Assembly (NCBI GenBank): GCA_030426345.1
Contig: JAUHYU010000032.1
Coordinates: 1-50,245, forward strand
Direction: 5' to 3'
DNA: 50,245 nucleotides
Source: Bacteroidia bacterium
GTDB taxonomy: Bacteria > Bacteroidota > Bacteroidia > Cytophagales > Cyclobacteriaceae
The position numbers and the translations under genes were made by a program. Position 1 is the first letter of the stretch; each line of letters begins with the position of its first letter. Below, piece after piece: positions 8,471 to 17,278 of the stretch. The notes beneath the pieces were generated by a model that saw only the letters and a program-made list of their open reading frames with translations, made no database searches and was not told the origin of the DNA.

Positions 8471-9811
8471 ATGGAAAACCCAATGAAATTATTCGACAAA
8501 GTAAATAACTGGATTAAAAATTCAGTTAGCCTCAAATTGATGGTCATTACCATTTTGATGCTGCTTCTCTTGATTCCCTCAGCAATGATCGAACGGATCA
8601 TCTCAGAACGAGAACTTTTGAGTGAAGAAGCGATTCGGGAAGTCAGTTTGAAATGGGCGGGAAGCCAACAAATTAATGGACCAATCCTTACCATTCCCGT
8701 GGTGTTTGACGAAACACATGATGACAAGACCACGAGGGCGACACGATATTATCACATGCTACCTGAGGCGCTGGATATCATCGGAGCAATAGAACCTCAA
8801 AAATTAAAGCGGGGCATCCACGAAGTGGTCGTTTATAAATCTGATCTGGAACTGGCTGGGAGTTTTAACATTTCAAAAAAGATTGTAGAAGACAACATAG
8901 TTGAAATACAATATGACCGGGCCTTTCTAACCGTAGGGCTTTCCGACCTTAGGGGCATAAAGGACGAAGTTGTAATGCAATGGAATAAAGAGAGATTGAC
9001 AGTCGAGCCTGGATCGAAAATTCCAGGATTGATTGAATCTGGTTTTACCATTGACCTCCCTCCTTTATCCAACTCCGAAACCCAGAAATTCGACTTTGCT
9101 CTTGATTTAAAGCTTCGTGGCAGCCAAACCCTATCATTGACACCCCTTGGGAGCGTTACCAATGCAAAACTCCATTCAAGCTGGGAGGACCCAAGTTTCA
9201 ATGGTAATTTCCTACCCGACGAACGGGACGTCACAGAAAGTGGGTTTAACGCTTCTTGGAAGATTCTACAACTCAACCGGAATTATCCCCAACAATGGTT
9301 CGGGTCTGAATATTCCAAAAGCATCAAAGAATCGGGTTTTGGGCTTGATCTCCTTTTACCGATAGACGACTATCAAAAATCCATGCGTTCGTCTAAGTAT
9401 GGTGCCATGATGATCGCCTTGACATTTCTGATTTTCTTCGTGGTGGAAATCCTGAACAAAAGAAAAATACATCCATTTCAATACATTCTTGTGGGCTTGG
9501 GTCTTTGTCTTTTCTATATTTTGTTGGTTTCCATTTCTGAACATCTTGGCTTCAATATGGCCTACCTTATCTCTGCCATCGCCATCATTGGAATGATCTC
9601 TGTGTACTCGTTCAGCGTTTTCAGGAGCAGGAAATTTTCCATTCTCGTATTCATTGCTATGTCCGTGATATACAACTTCCTATATGTTACACTTCAGTTG
9701 GCAGAGTATGCTTTGTTGATGGGAAGCATTGGGCTAACCCTAATACTTGGGACAACAATGTATCTGACGAGAAACATAGATTGGTATAAAATCAATATTT
9801 CTGAAGATTAA
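8471..9811 (+). CDS. creD: CreD family inner membrane protein
   Basis: 446 residues from the ATG at 8471 (MENPMKLFDKVNNWIKNS); earlier in-frame codons run through the operator. An N-terminal membrane helix (LKLMVITILMLLLLIPSAMI) is followed by the CreD signature MIERIISERELLSEEAIREVSLKWAGSQQINGPILTIPV, a large extracytoplasmic domain to about residue 295, and a C-terminal cluster of about five membrane helices ending IGLTLILGTTMYLTRNIDWY. CreD is part of the CreBC regulon in enterobacteria and affects envelope stress and colicin or beta-lactam tolerance; its biochemical activity is unknown. Here control is by a winged-helix regulator rather than CreBC. One AAATCCATG copy encodes KSM at 9377. 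Confidence 0.93.
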   Translation: MENPMKLFDKVNNWIKNSVSLKLMVITILMLLLLIPSAMIERIISERELLSEEAIREVSLKWAGSQQINGPILTIPVVFDETHDDKTTRATRYYHMLPEALDIIGAIEPQKLKRGIHEVVVYKSDLELAGSFNISKKIVEDNIVEIQYDRAFLTVGLSDLRGIKDEVVMQWNKERLTVEPGSKIPGLIESGFTIDLPPLSNSETQKFDFALDLKLRGSQTLSLTPLGSVTNAKLHSSWEDPSFNGNFLPDERDVTESGFNASWKILQLNRNYPQQWFGSEYSKSIKESGFGLDLLLPIDDYQKSMRSSKYGAMMIALTFLIFFVVEILNKRKIHPFQYILVGLGLCLFYILLVSISEHLGFNMAYLISAIAIIGMISVYSFSVFRSRKFSILVFIAMSVIYNFLYVTLQLAEYALLMGSIGLTLILGTTMYLTRNIDWYKINISED

Positions 9812-9820
9812 TCTTTTCTA

Positions 9821-9854
9821 GTCATAACCGAACATAAAAGTGTTCGGTTATGAC
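9821..9854. repeat. Perfect 14-bp inverted repeat without T-tract
   Basis: GTCATAACCGAACA, six bases TAAAAG, then the exact complement. It sits 10 bp after the creD stop. Neither side has a run of T, so it is not a standard intrinsic terminator; it could be an operator, an mRNA 3' end stabiliser or a weak terminator. Confidence 0.6.
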
Positions 9855-9909
9855 ACATCAATTGATGCAAAACCTTAAAATAAAGCGTCAAAAATCCATG
9901 GCACGTAAA

Positions 9910-9939
9910 TTGACATCTGAGATTGTTTATTTAACTTTA
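9910..9939 (+). promoter_or_regulatory. Promoter of the GIN-domain gene
   Basis: TTGACA at 9910-9915 and TAACTTTA at 9932-9939, with 19 nt between TTG and TA, match the Bacteroidota -33 TTTG / -7 TAnnTTTG pattern with one mismatch each. The ATG follows at 9947. Confidence 0.5.
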
Positions 9940-9946
9940 TATAACC

Positions 9947-10642
9947 ATGAGAAAACTCCCACCAATAATTGGCTGCTTTGCTATTCTGCTTTTTGTTTCA
10001 GAGGTACAGGCCCAAGACAAAATGGAAAAATCCTATCAGGTAAATAATTTTTCCAGCATATTCCTAAAAGGGCCCTATAGTGTCAATCTTCGGCAATCCG
10101 ATAATAATGCACTGACGATTAAAGCCAGTGAAAAATATATCGAATTGATAGAGGTATCGTCAGATGGTGGGGAGCTTAGGATTGAAATGGATGAAAAAAG
10201 GTTCAAAAAACCATGGAATATAGAGGTTTATATAAACTTTAAGGAACTTTCAAAATTGAGGATTGAGGGCGCTGTGGATTTGCAGAGCGACAATTCCATA
10301 AAGACAGACAACCTAAAGCTTGAATTTGAAGGAGCAGGGAATGTCGAACTAGACATTGAGGTGTCAAAAGTGATCGCTGACATTTCCGGTGTGGGTAATT
10401 TTGAAATTAGTGGAAATACAGAATATCATAAAGTTTCCTTTGATGGCATTGGAAACTATGACGCCCAAAACCTGCACAGCAAATTCACATTGGTGAAATC
10501 AAATGGCATTGGCAGCGTAAGCGTCCATGCCAGCGACAAGCTCAAAGGCGAGGCAAGCGGTATTGGTTCTATAGATTATTTTGGTGATCCGGACGATGTG
10601 GATTTGGATGCTTCCGGTTTGGGGAGTGTGAACCGCCATTGA
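9947..10642 (+). CDS. Exported GIN-domain (DUF2807) protein
   Basis: 231 residues. A signal peptide (MRKLPPIIGCFAILLFVSEVQAQ) is followed by a single DUF2807 domain, called putative auto-transporter adhesin head GIN domain. This is a right-handed beta structure: FSSIFLKGPYSVNLRQSDNNALTIKA, YINFKELSKLRIEGAVDLQS, then repeated short strands such as LEFEGAGNVELDIEVSK, ISGVGNFEISGN, FDGIGNYDAQNL, SNGIGSVSVHAS and GIGSIDYFG. The G-x-G-N/S turns recur about every 20 residues. Members are common in Bacteroidota and are thought to act at the cell surface or periplasm, with no defined activity. It is probably monocistronic. Confidence 0.87.
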   Translation: MRKLPPIIGCFAILLFVSEVQAQDKMEKSYQVNNFSSIFLKGPYSVNLRQSDNNALTIKASEKYIELIEVSSDGGELRIEMDEKRFKKPWNIEVYINFKELSKLRIEGAVDLQSDNSIKTDNLKLEFEGAGNVELDIEVSKVIADISGVGNFEISGNTEYHKVSFDGIGNYDAQNLHSKFTLVKSNGIGSVSVHASDKLKGEASGIGSIDYFGDPDDVDLDASGLGSVNRH

Positions 10643-10689
10643 AATGGAACCCTATTTAAGCATTAAAAGCCTCCAATTTCCATGAGGCA

Positions 10690-10725
10690 TAAAAAAGCCC
10701 CCCTATGCCAAGGCTTCGGAGGGCA
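10690..10725 (-). terminator. Terminator of tRNA-Ala
   Basis: Read on the minus strand, GCCCTCC pairs with GGGGGGC (one G-T pair) around a loop and runs into TTTTTT, immediately after the tRNA-Ala 3' end. Confidence 0.6.
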
Positions 10726-10729
10726 AAGG

Positions 10730-10803
10730 TGGAGCATAACGGATTCGAACCGTTGACCCCCACGCTGCCAGCGTGGTGCTCTAGCCAGCTGAGCTAATGC
10801 CCC
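10730..10803 (-). tRNA. tRNA-Ala (GGC)
   Basis: 74 nt. On the minus strand the acceptor arms GGGGCAT / ATGCTCC pair, the D arm reads GCTCAGCTGGCTAGAGC, the anticodon stem CCACG / CGTGG encloses CTGGCAG with anticodon GGC, and the T arm contains GGTTCGAATCC. The 3' CCA is not encoded. Confidence 0.97.
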
Positions 10804-10845
10804 AATATTAATTGGAGCGCAAATATATTCCAATTTTATGCATTG

Positions 10846-11334
10846 TCAAAATTTAATCCTGCGCGCTTTTACAAATGCTTTTCGATAATAATCCGACATC
10901 AAATTGACTTCCATCACCCCCCTACTCGACGATGCATGGATCACCATGATCCTGTCCTTCTTTCGTGCATCAGTTACCATTCCCGCATGGGTTATACGCC
11001 CATTGCCTTTCATTGTCTTAAAAAAGACGAGGTCGCCTTTCTCCAAATCATTGATGCCCACTCGACTACCAATTTTACTTTGATCCCTGGCAACACGGGG
11101 AATATACATATCAACAGCTTCAAAACTCCGCATCAATAATCCTGAACAATCCATGCCCAAGGAAGTCGTCCCGCCATATTTGTAAGGCGTTCCGGTATAG
11201 GATCTAGCTCTGGAGATAACAGTATCAACTTTTTGCTCACGCTTTATCCGACTGCCGGTACATGAACTGATAAGAGCGGACAGCGCCGCAATGGCAATTA
11301 TCAAATATAATTTTCCCTTGAAAAAGTATTCCAT
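10846..11334 (-). CDS. NlpC/P60 family lipoprotein (cell-wall endopeptidase)
   Basis: 162 residues. A membrane segment ends in the lipobox LISSC (Cys25), so the protein is probably lipid-anchored. Residues about 38-160 form one NlpC/P60 (C40) domain with the catalytic triad in view: Cys63 in GMDCSGL, His116 in ITHAGMV and His133 in VIHASSSRG. Such enzymes cut between D-glutamate and the diamino acid in peptidoglycan peptides. There is no SH3 or LysM targeting domain, typical of short Spr-like hydrolases. It ends about 40 bp from the tRNA-Ala gene, on the same strand. AATCCATG, eight bases of the dispersed motif, occurs at 11148-11155. Confidence 0.92.
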   Translation of the reverse strand: MEYFFKGKLYLIIAIAALSALISSCTGSRIKREQKVDTVISRARSYTGTPYKYGGTTSLGMDCSGLLMRSFEAVDMYIPRVARDQSKIGSRVGINDLEKGDLVFFKTMKGNGRITHAGMVTDARKKDRIMVIHASSSRGVMEVNLMSDYYRKAFVKARRIKF

Positions 11335-11515
11335 CCAACCTGTTTTGTTGCAAAATTAACGGTTTTATGAAAATATATTGTTAGACCAAGCACAGATCAT
11401 GCAACAAATTTCAGCACGGGATAACAAATTTGGGATACTATGTACTGAATTTTGGAAATTATTTGATCTTTGCCGGATAGTGGATTATGATCATTTACAA
11501 ATAGCCTGATAATTT

Positions 11516-13420
11516 ATGTGTGGAATCACTGGAATATATGCCAAAAACATGATCGGGAAAATGCACATGATCCATCTTTCCAATGCCACGGAACAAATCG
11601 AACGCCGTGGACCGGATGCGCGAGGTGTTTGGATGAATGATTTTGTGGGGCTTGGCCACCGCAGGCTTTCGGTCATTGACGTGAGCTATAATGCTGCTCA
11701 GCCTATGAAAGACGCGAGTGGCAGATATAGGATAGTTTACAATGGAGAGATCTACAACTACCGGGAGCTAAAAAAAGATCTGATTTCCCATGGGTATGTA
11801 TTTCAGTCAGATTCTGACACGGAAGTTTTGCTTTATGCTTATGTCCATTATGGGGAGAAATGCCTGAATATGCTCAATGGATTTTTTGCCTTTTGTATCT
11901 ATGACGAGCAGGAAAATAATCTATTCATAGCGCGTGACAGATACGGAATAAAGCCACTTTACTATCTGGACGATGAGGATAAATTATTGTTTGCCTCCGA
12001 CATGCATTCGATGCTGGCTTATGGTATAAAAAGGGAGTTGGACTTGGAATCTTTATGTACTTATCTCCAGCTGAACTACACGCCGGCACCTGATACCATG
12101 ATCAAAGGTGTAAAGATGCTGATGCCGGGTCACTATGCTTTTATCGATAAAAAAGGCTTCAAAATCCATGAATATTATCAATTGCCGAAATCGGCAGTTG
12201 ATGTTCAAGAGAAACCGGATTCTTATGAAAATCAGCAAAAGCAACTTCGCAGCCTGATGGAGGAATCGGTGAAAGCTAGGTTGGTTGCTGATGTGCCATT
12301 AGGTACTTTCCTAAGCGGGGGAATTGATTCTTCTATTATCTCTGGGATTGCGAGAAAATACAAAGAGGATTTACACACATTTAGCATTGGGTATGCCGAT
12401 GAACCATTCTTTGACGAAACAAAATATGCGAATCTGGTCGCCAAAAAATTTGACACGAATCATACAGTTTTCTCGCTAACCAATGACGATTTGTATGCAA
12501 ATCTATTTGATATCCTGGATCGCATGGATCAGCCATTTGCAGATTCCTCGGCTATCCCAACCTATATTTTAAGTAAAAAAACCAGGCAACACATCACCGT
12601 TGCGCTATCTGGCGACGGGGCCGATGAGCTTTTTTCCGGATACAATAAACATGCAGCCCATTTGCGGGCCATGGGTAGCAGTCCTGTAAATTCAATGTTG
12701 AAAATAGTAGGCCCATTGTTAAAACACATTCCCAAATCCAGAAATGGGGCTTTGTCCAACAAAATCCGTCAGGCGGAAAAATATGCCAATGGTTTGGCTT
12801 TAAATCAGAAAGACAGATACTGGGCTTGGGCTGGCGTTGCTTCTGAAAACCGTGTGATGGGTCTGTTACACCAAGACATCAGAAATAAGATTGATAAAAA
12901 TAGTTATTCAGATCGAAAGGAAATGCTGCTGGAATCAATCAAATCAGAAAAAGATTTCAATGAGTTGTTGCGGGCTGATATGCAATTGGTATTGCCCAAT
13001 GATATGCTTCGGAAAGTAGATTTGATGTCGATGGCCAATGGCCTGGAAGTTAGGGTGCCATTCTTAGATCATCAGTTGGTGGATTTCGTGTCGCGGCTAC
13101 CGGTGTCCTCAAAGATCAATGGACAAATGCGCAAACGAATTTTGCAGGATGCCTTTCGGGATATGCTCCCGGAAGAATTATATCAAAGACCAAAAAAAGG
13201 GTTTGAGGTGCCTTTGTTAAAATGGTTCAGAACGTCTCTAAAATCCATGATCGATGACGATCTGCTAGGAGATCAACTAATCCGAAAGCAAAACCTTTTC
13301 GATCTAGACGAGATTAAAAAGCTAAAAAAGCATCTATTTTCCATGAATCCCGGCGATAGCCACGCCACTGTCTGGGCCCTGATTGTCTTTCAGTGGTGGT
13401 GGAAAAAATACTTTGATTGA
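11516..13420 (+). CDS. asnB: Asparagine synthase (glutamine-hydrolysing)
   Basis: 634 residues, full length. It makes asparagine from aspartate, ATP and glutamine. The N-terminal class II glutamine amidotransferase domain starts MCGITGIY with Cys2 as nucleophile, followed by RRGPDARG and YNGEIYNYREL. The C-terminal synthetase domain carries the ATP-pyrophosphatase loop LSGGIDSSIISG, ALSGDGADELFSGY, and the MANGLEVRVPFLDHQLVDF segment. AsnB-like proteins also occur in capsule or exopolysaccharide clusters, but no such genes are nearby. Two copies of the AAATCCATG motif lie within it (KIHE at 12162, KSMI at 13241), and a degenerate copy follows its stop at about 13418. Confidence 0.94.
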   Translation: MCGITGIYAKNMIGKMHMIHLSNATEQIERRGPDARGVWMNDFVGLGHRRLSVIDVSYNAAQPMKDASGRYRIVYNGEIYNYRELKKDLISHGYVFQSDSDTEVLLYAYVHYGEKCLNMLNGFFAFCIYDEQENNLFIARDRYGIKPLYYLDDEDKLLFASDMHSMLAYGIKRELDLESLCTYLQLNYTPAPDTMIKGVKMLMPGHYAFIDKKGFKIHEYYQLPKSAVDVQEKPDSYENQQKQLRSLMEESVKARLVADVPLGTFLSGGIDSSIISGIARKYKEDLHTFSIGYADEPFFDETKYANLVAKKFDTNHTVFSLTNDDLYANLFDILDRMDQPFADSSAIPTYILSKKTRQHITVALSGDGADELFSGYNKHAAHLRAMGSSPVNSMLKIVGPLLKHIPKSRNGALSNKIRQAEKYANGLALNQKDRYWAWAGVASENRVMGLLHQDIRNKIDKNSYSDRKEMLLESIKSEKDFNELLRADMQLVLPNDMLRKVDLMSMANGLEVRVPFLDHQLVDFVSRLPVSSKINGQMRKRILQDAFRDMLPEELYQRPKKGFEVPLLKWFRTSLKSMIDDDLLGDQLIRKQNLFDLDEIKKLKKHLFSMNPGDSHATVWALIVFQWWWKKYFD

Positions 13421-13505
13421 TGGATTTTAGATGCTTTTTATCTAATTTTCTGAGTGGTTTGGCCACCAAGATCATAGGAATAAAATGAATCTAGGAAGAA
13501 CCTTT

Positions 13506-13700
13506 TTATTTGTTCATTTCGACCAATTCACCTGAATCCAAAACATAATAGGTAACATTGGGCTTTTTGGATTTTTTCAATGGAATGTATTTGATCTTGG
13601 TAGATTCAAATTCTTTTTTCTTTTTGAATGGCTTCACAAATTTGGTGAGAAAGACAACCATCCAAACCAGCGATATCAGATAAAGTACAAATAGGATCAT
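13506..13700 (-). CDS. Small single-helix membrane protein, hypothetical
   Basis: 64 residues. One hydrophobic segment (MILFVLYLISLVWMVVFL) is followed by a strongly basic stretch (KFVKPFKKKKEFESTKIKY) and a short C-terminal tail YYVLDSGELVEMNK. The pattern suits a type II or III bitopic membrane protein with a cytoplasmic basic tail. It has no recognised family. The composition looks protein-like and no larger gene competes on either strand, but coding status is not certain. Confidence 0.5.
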   Translation of the reverse strand: MILFVLYLISLVWMVVFLTKFVKPFKKKKEFESTKIKYIPLKKSKKPNVTYYVLDSGELVEMNK

Positions 13701-14480
13701 GACTGTGTGTATTAAGGACCGACGTATAATTATTGTTGCATAAAAGTACGCCTGCCCACAGCTTCAAACTAATCAAGAGAAATAGTCTCGTCACTCTTGT
13801 AAGCTTTTGATACTTTGGTCATCTAAATGTTATAATCTGACATAAATACCCGCATCGTTTTGTCCATCACAATTTTACCTATTCATAGACGAAAATCTTG
13901 AATACTTTAATAGATTCTATTCAAATGGTTTAAAAACACGATGTTATGAATCTTGGATTCTTTATAAAACTAAAAAACACACGATTCAACACCAAATCAT
14001 GAATTGCGATTTCTCCATGTCTAAATAAGGGTTTGATTAGAAGTGAAAGGTTTGATTTAGTGCAAAAACTGGGTAGCACTTGTGCATTGAAATCTAAAAA
14101 TCAAGAAATCTTCCTTCAAGAATTTTTTTTATTGCTATCCGCCAAATATGCTCTTAGTGCAATTTTTACTTCCAAAAACCCAATATGTATTAATTATCTT
14201 GATCTGCACCCCACTCACTTTTACATTTGAAAAAATAAATTGTCTTCACTCGATAAAATCTCTACCTCCAAATCAGCTCATAACATTTTCTCCTAAGAAC
14301 ATAAATAGCTAGAACTTCTTTCCTCGGCTATCATCATCGATAAACAGAATAATCTTAGCTTTTAAATATGAAATCTACACTTTGAACTCTAAATTATCGA
14401 ATCCATTGCTGCCCTTGAGTAATTCTGCTACCTTGAAAGTGGTTTAGAAGATGCTTTCAATAAAATAACAAAAACGAAAA
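13701..14480. other. 780-bp gene-free region
   Basis: The longest stretch without a convincing gene. The only notable open frame, about 65 codons at 14033-14230 on the plus strand, has no protein-like features. The DNA is AT-rich with many short A and T runs. No tRNA, terminator hairpin, IS end or CRISPR-like repeat is visible. It probably contains the promoters of the small membrane protein and of the sulfatase. Confidence 0.5.
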
Positions 14481-15836
14481 ATGAGAAAATATTTACACCT
14501 GATACTATTGCTTTTTTATTTCATGGTATTTGGATGCAATTCCAAAACTCCAGATGGTACAAAGCCTAATATTGTATTAATCCTTATCGATGATCTTGGC
14601 TATGGAGATATTAATTGTTATGGAAATAAAAGCAATTTGACACCCAATATAGACCAACTGGCGGCTGAAGGTATCCGCCTTACTGATTTCCATTCCAATG
14701 GGCCAATGTGTACACCAACCCGTGCTGCCCTTTTAACCGGCAGATACCAAAATCGGCTCGGAGTTAACTTCGAAGGACCATTGAGTGGTAAAACCCAATA
14801 TGATGAAGGGATGCCACTCGAAGCAGTAACAATTGCTGAGACCCTGAAATCCGCGGGATATGCTACGGGAATGTTTGGCAAATGGCATTTGGGGTACCAC
14901 GAACCTTTTTTGCCAACCAATCAGGGGTTTGACGAATTCCGAGGATTGGGCTCTGGAGATGGTGACCACCACTCTCACATCAATAGGTGGGGACGTGAAG
15001 ATTGGTGGAACAACAACCAACTGGAGATGGAAGATGGGTATAGTATCGACCTAATCACTGACCACAGCAAAACATTCATTCAAAAACATCAAGGCGAGCC
15101 TTTCTTTTTATATATGGCTCATCTTGCCATTCATTTTCCGTGGCAAGGTCCAAATGACCCTGCCCAAAGGGAAAAAGGGAAATCTTATGAAAATGATAAA
15201 TGGGGAATTATTGCAGATAGAGAAAATGTGCAACCACATGTAAAAGCCATGGTGGAAGCTATTGACGGCAGCGTTGGCGAAATCATAAAAACCTTAAAAG
15301 TTTTAAACCTCGATGAAAACACCTTGGTGATTTTTACTTCTGACAATGGTGGATATATCCATTATAACCAACTATTTAAAAATATTTCCAACAATGGCCC
15401 ATTGCGCGGGCAAAAGGCAGAAATGTATGAAGGAGGCCACCGAGTGCCGTTTATTGCACGTTGGCCAGGGAAAATAAACCCCGGAATCACTAGTGACGCT
15501 ACTGCTATGACCATGGATTTGTATCCAACTTTTGCCTCGATGGCAGGAGTGGAAAATTTAGAAGCACATTCACTTGATGGAATAGATTTGAATTCCATGT
15601 TGATCACCAATCAAAAACTACCAGATCGTACCCTTTTTTGGAAACGAGGAAATGAGCTAGCTGTCAGGAAAGGTCCTTGGAAATTGGTAAAAGATGGGGA
15701 TCAACCTTCTGAACTTTATAATTTGGATATGGACTTGGGGGAAAGTGAAAATGTATCAAAAAACCATGAAGCCATTCTAAAATCCCTCACAGAGAAATAT
15801 ACAAAATGGGAGAAGGAAATGTATCCTGAAGAATAA
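14481..15836 (+). CDS. Sulfatase, formylglycine-dependent (S1 family), lipoprotein
   Basis: 451 residues. A signal sequence ends in the lipobox VFGC (Cys19), so it is probably anchored to a membrane and faces the periplasm or outside. The sulfatase signature CTPTRAALLTGR has Cys77 as the residue converted to formylglycine. Metal and active-site residues are present: Asp37-Asp38 in LIDDLGYGD, Lys134 and His136 in GKWHLG, Asp288-Asn289 in TSDNGGY. It resembles arylsulfatase A or N-acetylgalactosamine-6-sulfatase-like enzymes, which remove sulfate esters from glycans; the substrate is not readable. There is no SusCD pair or polysaccharide cluster nearby. It converges on the E2 gene with 27 bp between stops. 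Confidence 0.92.
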   Translation: MRKYLHLILLLFYFMVFGCNSKTPDGTKPNIVLILIDDLGYGDINCYGNKSNLTPNIDQLAAEGIRLTDFHSNGPMCTPTRAALLTGRYQNRLGVNFEGPLSGKTQYDEGMPLEAVTIAETLKSAGYATGMFGKWHLGYHEPFLPTNQGFDEFRGLGSGDGDHHSHINRWGREDWWNNNQLEMEDGYSIDLITDHSKTFIQKHQGEPFFLYMAHLAIHFPWQGPNDPAQREKGKSYENDKWGIIADRENVQPHVKAMVEAIDGSVGEIIKTLKVLNLDENTLVIFTSDNGGYIHYNQLFKNISNNGPLRGQKAEMYEGGHRVPFIARWPGKINPGITSDATAMTMDLYPTFASMAGVENLEAHSLDGIDLNSMLITNQKLPDRTLFWKRGNELAVRKGPWKLVKDGDQPSELYNLDMDLGESENVSKNHEAILKSLTEKYTKWEKEMYPEE

Positions 15837-15863
15837 GGACAGGCCACAAATCAATTTAGCTTT

Positions 15864-17216
15864 CTAAAAAGTTCTGCTAACATCAAATTTTTCAAGGTAA
15901 TCGCCAACTCGTTTTACAAAGCGGCTACCCAAGGCACCATCCACTACCCTGTGGTCATATGAGTGGGAAAGAGTCATCTTCTGCCTTATGGCCAATATAT
16001 CACCGAATTCTTCTGTTTGTATGACCGATGGCTTTTTCTCAATCGCACCGATGGCCAAAATGCCTACATTGGGTTGCAAAATGATAGGTGTGCCCATTGT
16101 GCTCCCAAATGAACCCACGTTGGTGAGTGTGTAAGTAGAACCCGAGATTTCTTCAATACTTAGTTGATTGGAGCGGGCTCTGGTAGCATAGTCATACACC
16201 AGTTTAGCTAGCTCAATTAAATTCAGTTTATCAGCATCCTTAATTACAGGAACAATCAGATTTCCATCTGGAAGTGCTACAGCGATACCGATATTGATAT
16301 GCTTCCGTATAATGATCTTATATCCATCGACAGATATGTTCATCATAGGATAATCCTTCAAAGCCTTGGCCAGCGCTTCGATAAAAATTGGTGTAAAAGT
16401 CAGGTTTATTCCATACTCATTAAATAAAGCTTCCTTTACCTTACTTCGCCAAGTGACAATATTGGTAACATCAGCCTCTACAAATGAATGGACATGTGCC
16501 GACACATTGCGAGATTCCAACATCCGGTCAGATATGATCCGTCTCACCCTGCCCATTTCTATCACTTCGTCATCTTCGCCTGCTATTGGGGCAGGAATAG
16601 AAGTACCAAGCTCCACTTCTGACTTCAAAGATCTCCCGTTGGAGGGAAACTGACTACCAGATGCTTTGCGCTTTTTCAAAAAAGCCACAATATCATTTTT
16701 GGTTACCCGACCTTCACTTCCGGTACCTTCCATGGCATCTAGTTCATTTTGGGTGATGTGCTCCTCCTTCGCTATATTTTTAACTAACGGGGAATAAAAT
16801 CTATCTGAACTGCCACCCTCCTGCGAAGGTATATCATGAAAATATTCTTCTTTTTCTATGTGCTTGTCAGGCTCAATTTCTATATTCTTAGCAGGAGATT
16901 GTTGTATGTTGATTTTGTTTGACTCATTAGCGACACTGTTTCCCCGCTGTAATTTTTCAAAATCTATTTCTGCACCATCAGTACTCAATATCGCAATTGG
17001 TGAACCAATTTGTATTACATCTCCTTCTTTGGCAAGAAATTCTTTGATAAACCCTTCCTGAATAGCAGGTACTTCCGTATCTACTTTGTCGGTAGCTACC
17101 TCTAGCAAAGGCTCTTCCAAATCTACCCTTTCCCCTTCCTTTTTCAACCAAGAGATAATCGTCGCTTCCATAACGCTTTCTCCCATTTGCGGCATCAAAA
17201 TCTCTATTAAAGCCAT
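15864..17216 (-). CDS. 2-oxoacid dehydrogenase E2 (dihydrolipoamide acyltransferase)
   Basis: 450 residues with the standard E2 plan. One lipoyl domain (residues 2-77) has the lipoylated lysine Lys44 in ATDKVDTEVP. A linker is followed by a peripheral subunit-binding domain (about 140-182, YSPLVKNIAKEEHITQNELDAMEGTGSEGRVTKNDIVAFL), then the catalytic acyltransferase domain (about 215-445) ending with the active-site SHSYDHRVVDGALG. It is probably the E2 of a branched-chain 2-oxoacid or pyruvate dehydrogenase complex; the succinyltransferase is the other E2, at 32509. No E1 or E3 gene adjoins it, so E1 partners must lie elsewhere. The substrate class is uncertain. Confidence 0.9.
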   Translation of the reverse strand: MALIEILMPQMGESVMEATIISWLKKEGERVDLEEPLLEVATDKVDTEVPAIQEGFIKEFLAKEGDVIQIGSPIAILSTDGAEIDFEKLQRGNSVANESNKINIQQSPAKNIEIEPDKHIEKEEYFHDIPSQEGGSSDRFYSPLVKNIAKEEHITQNELDAMEGTGSEGRVTKNDIVAFLKKRKASGSQFPSNGRSLKSEVELGTSIPAPIAGEDDEVIEMGRVRRIISDRMLESRNVSAHVHSFVEADVTNIVTWRSKVKEALFNEYGINLTFTPIFIEALAKALKDYPMMNISVDGYKIIIRKHINIGIAVALPDGNLIVPVIKDADKLNLIELAKLVYDYATRARSNQLSIEEISGSTYTLTNVGSFGSTMGTPIILQPNVGILAIGAIEKKPSVIQTEEFGDILAIRQKMTLSHSYDHRVVDGALGSRFVKRVGDYLEKFDVSRTF

Positions 17217-17278
17217 ATTTCTCTATTTATTTCGAATATAGTTAGCCGCTGCCAATTTAGTATTTTTCATTCCCTTTC

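Noticed and set aside
14033-14230. 65-codon open frame in the gene-free region
   Set aside because: No start context, no protein-like composition and no homology recognised; most likely chance in AT-rich DNA.
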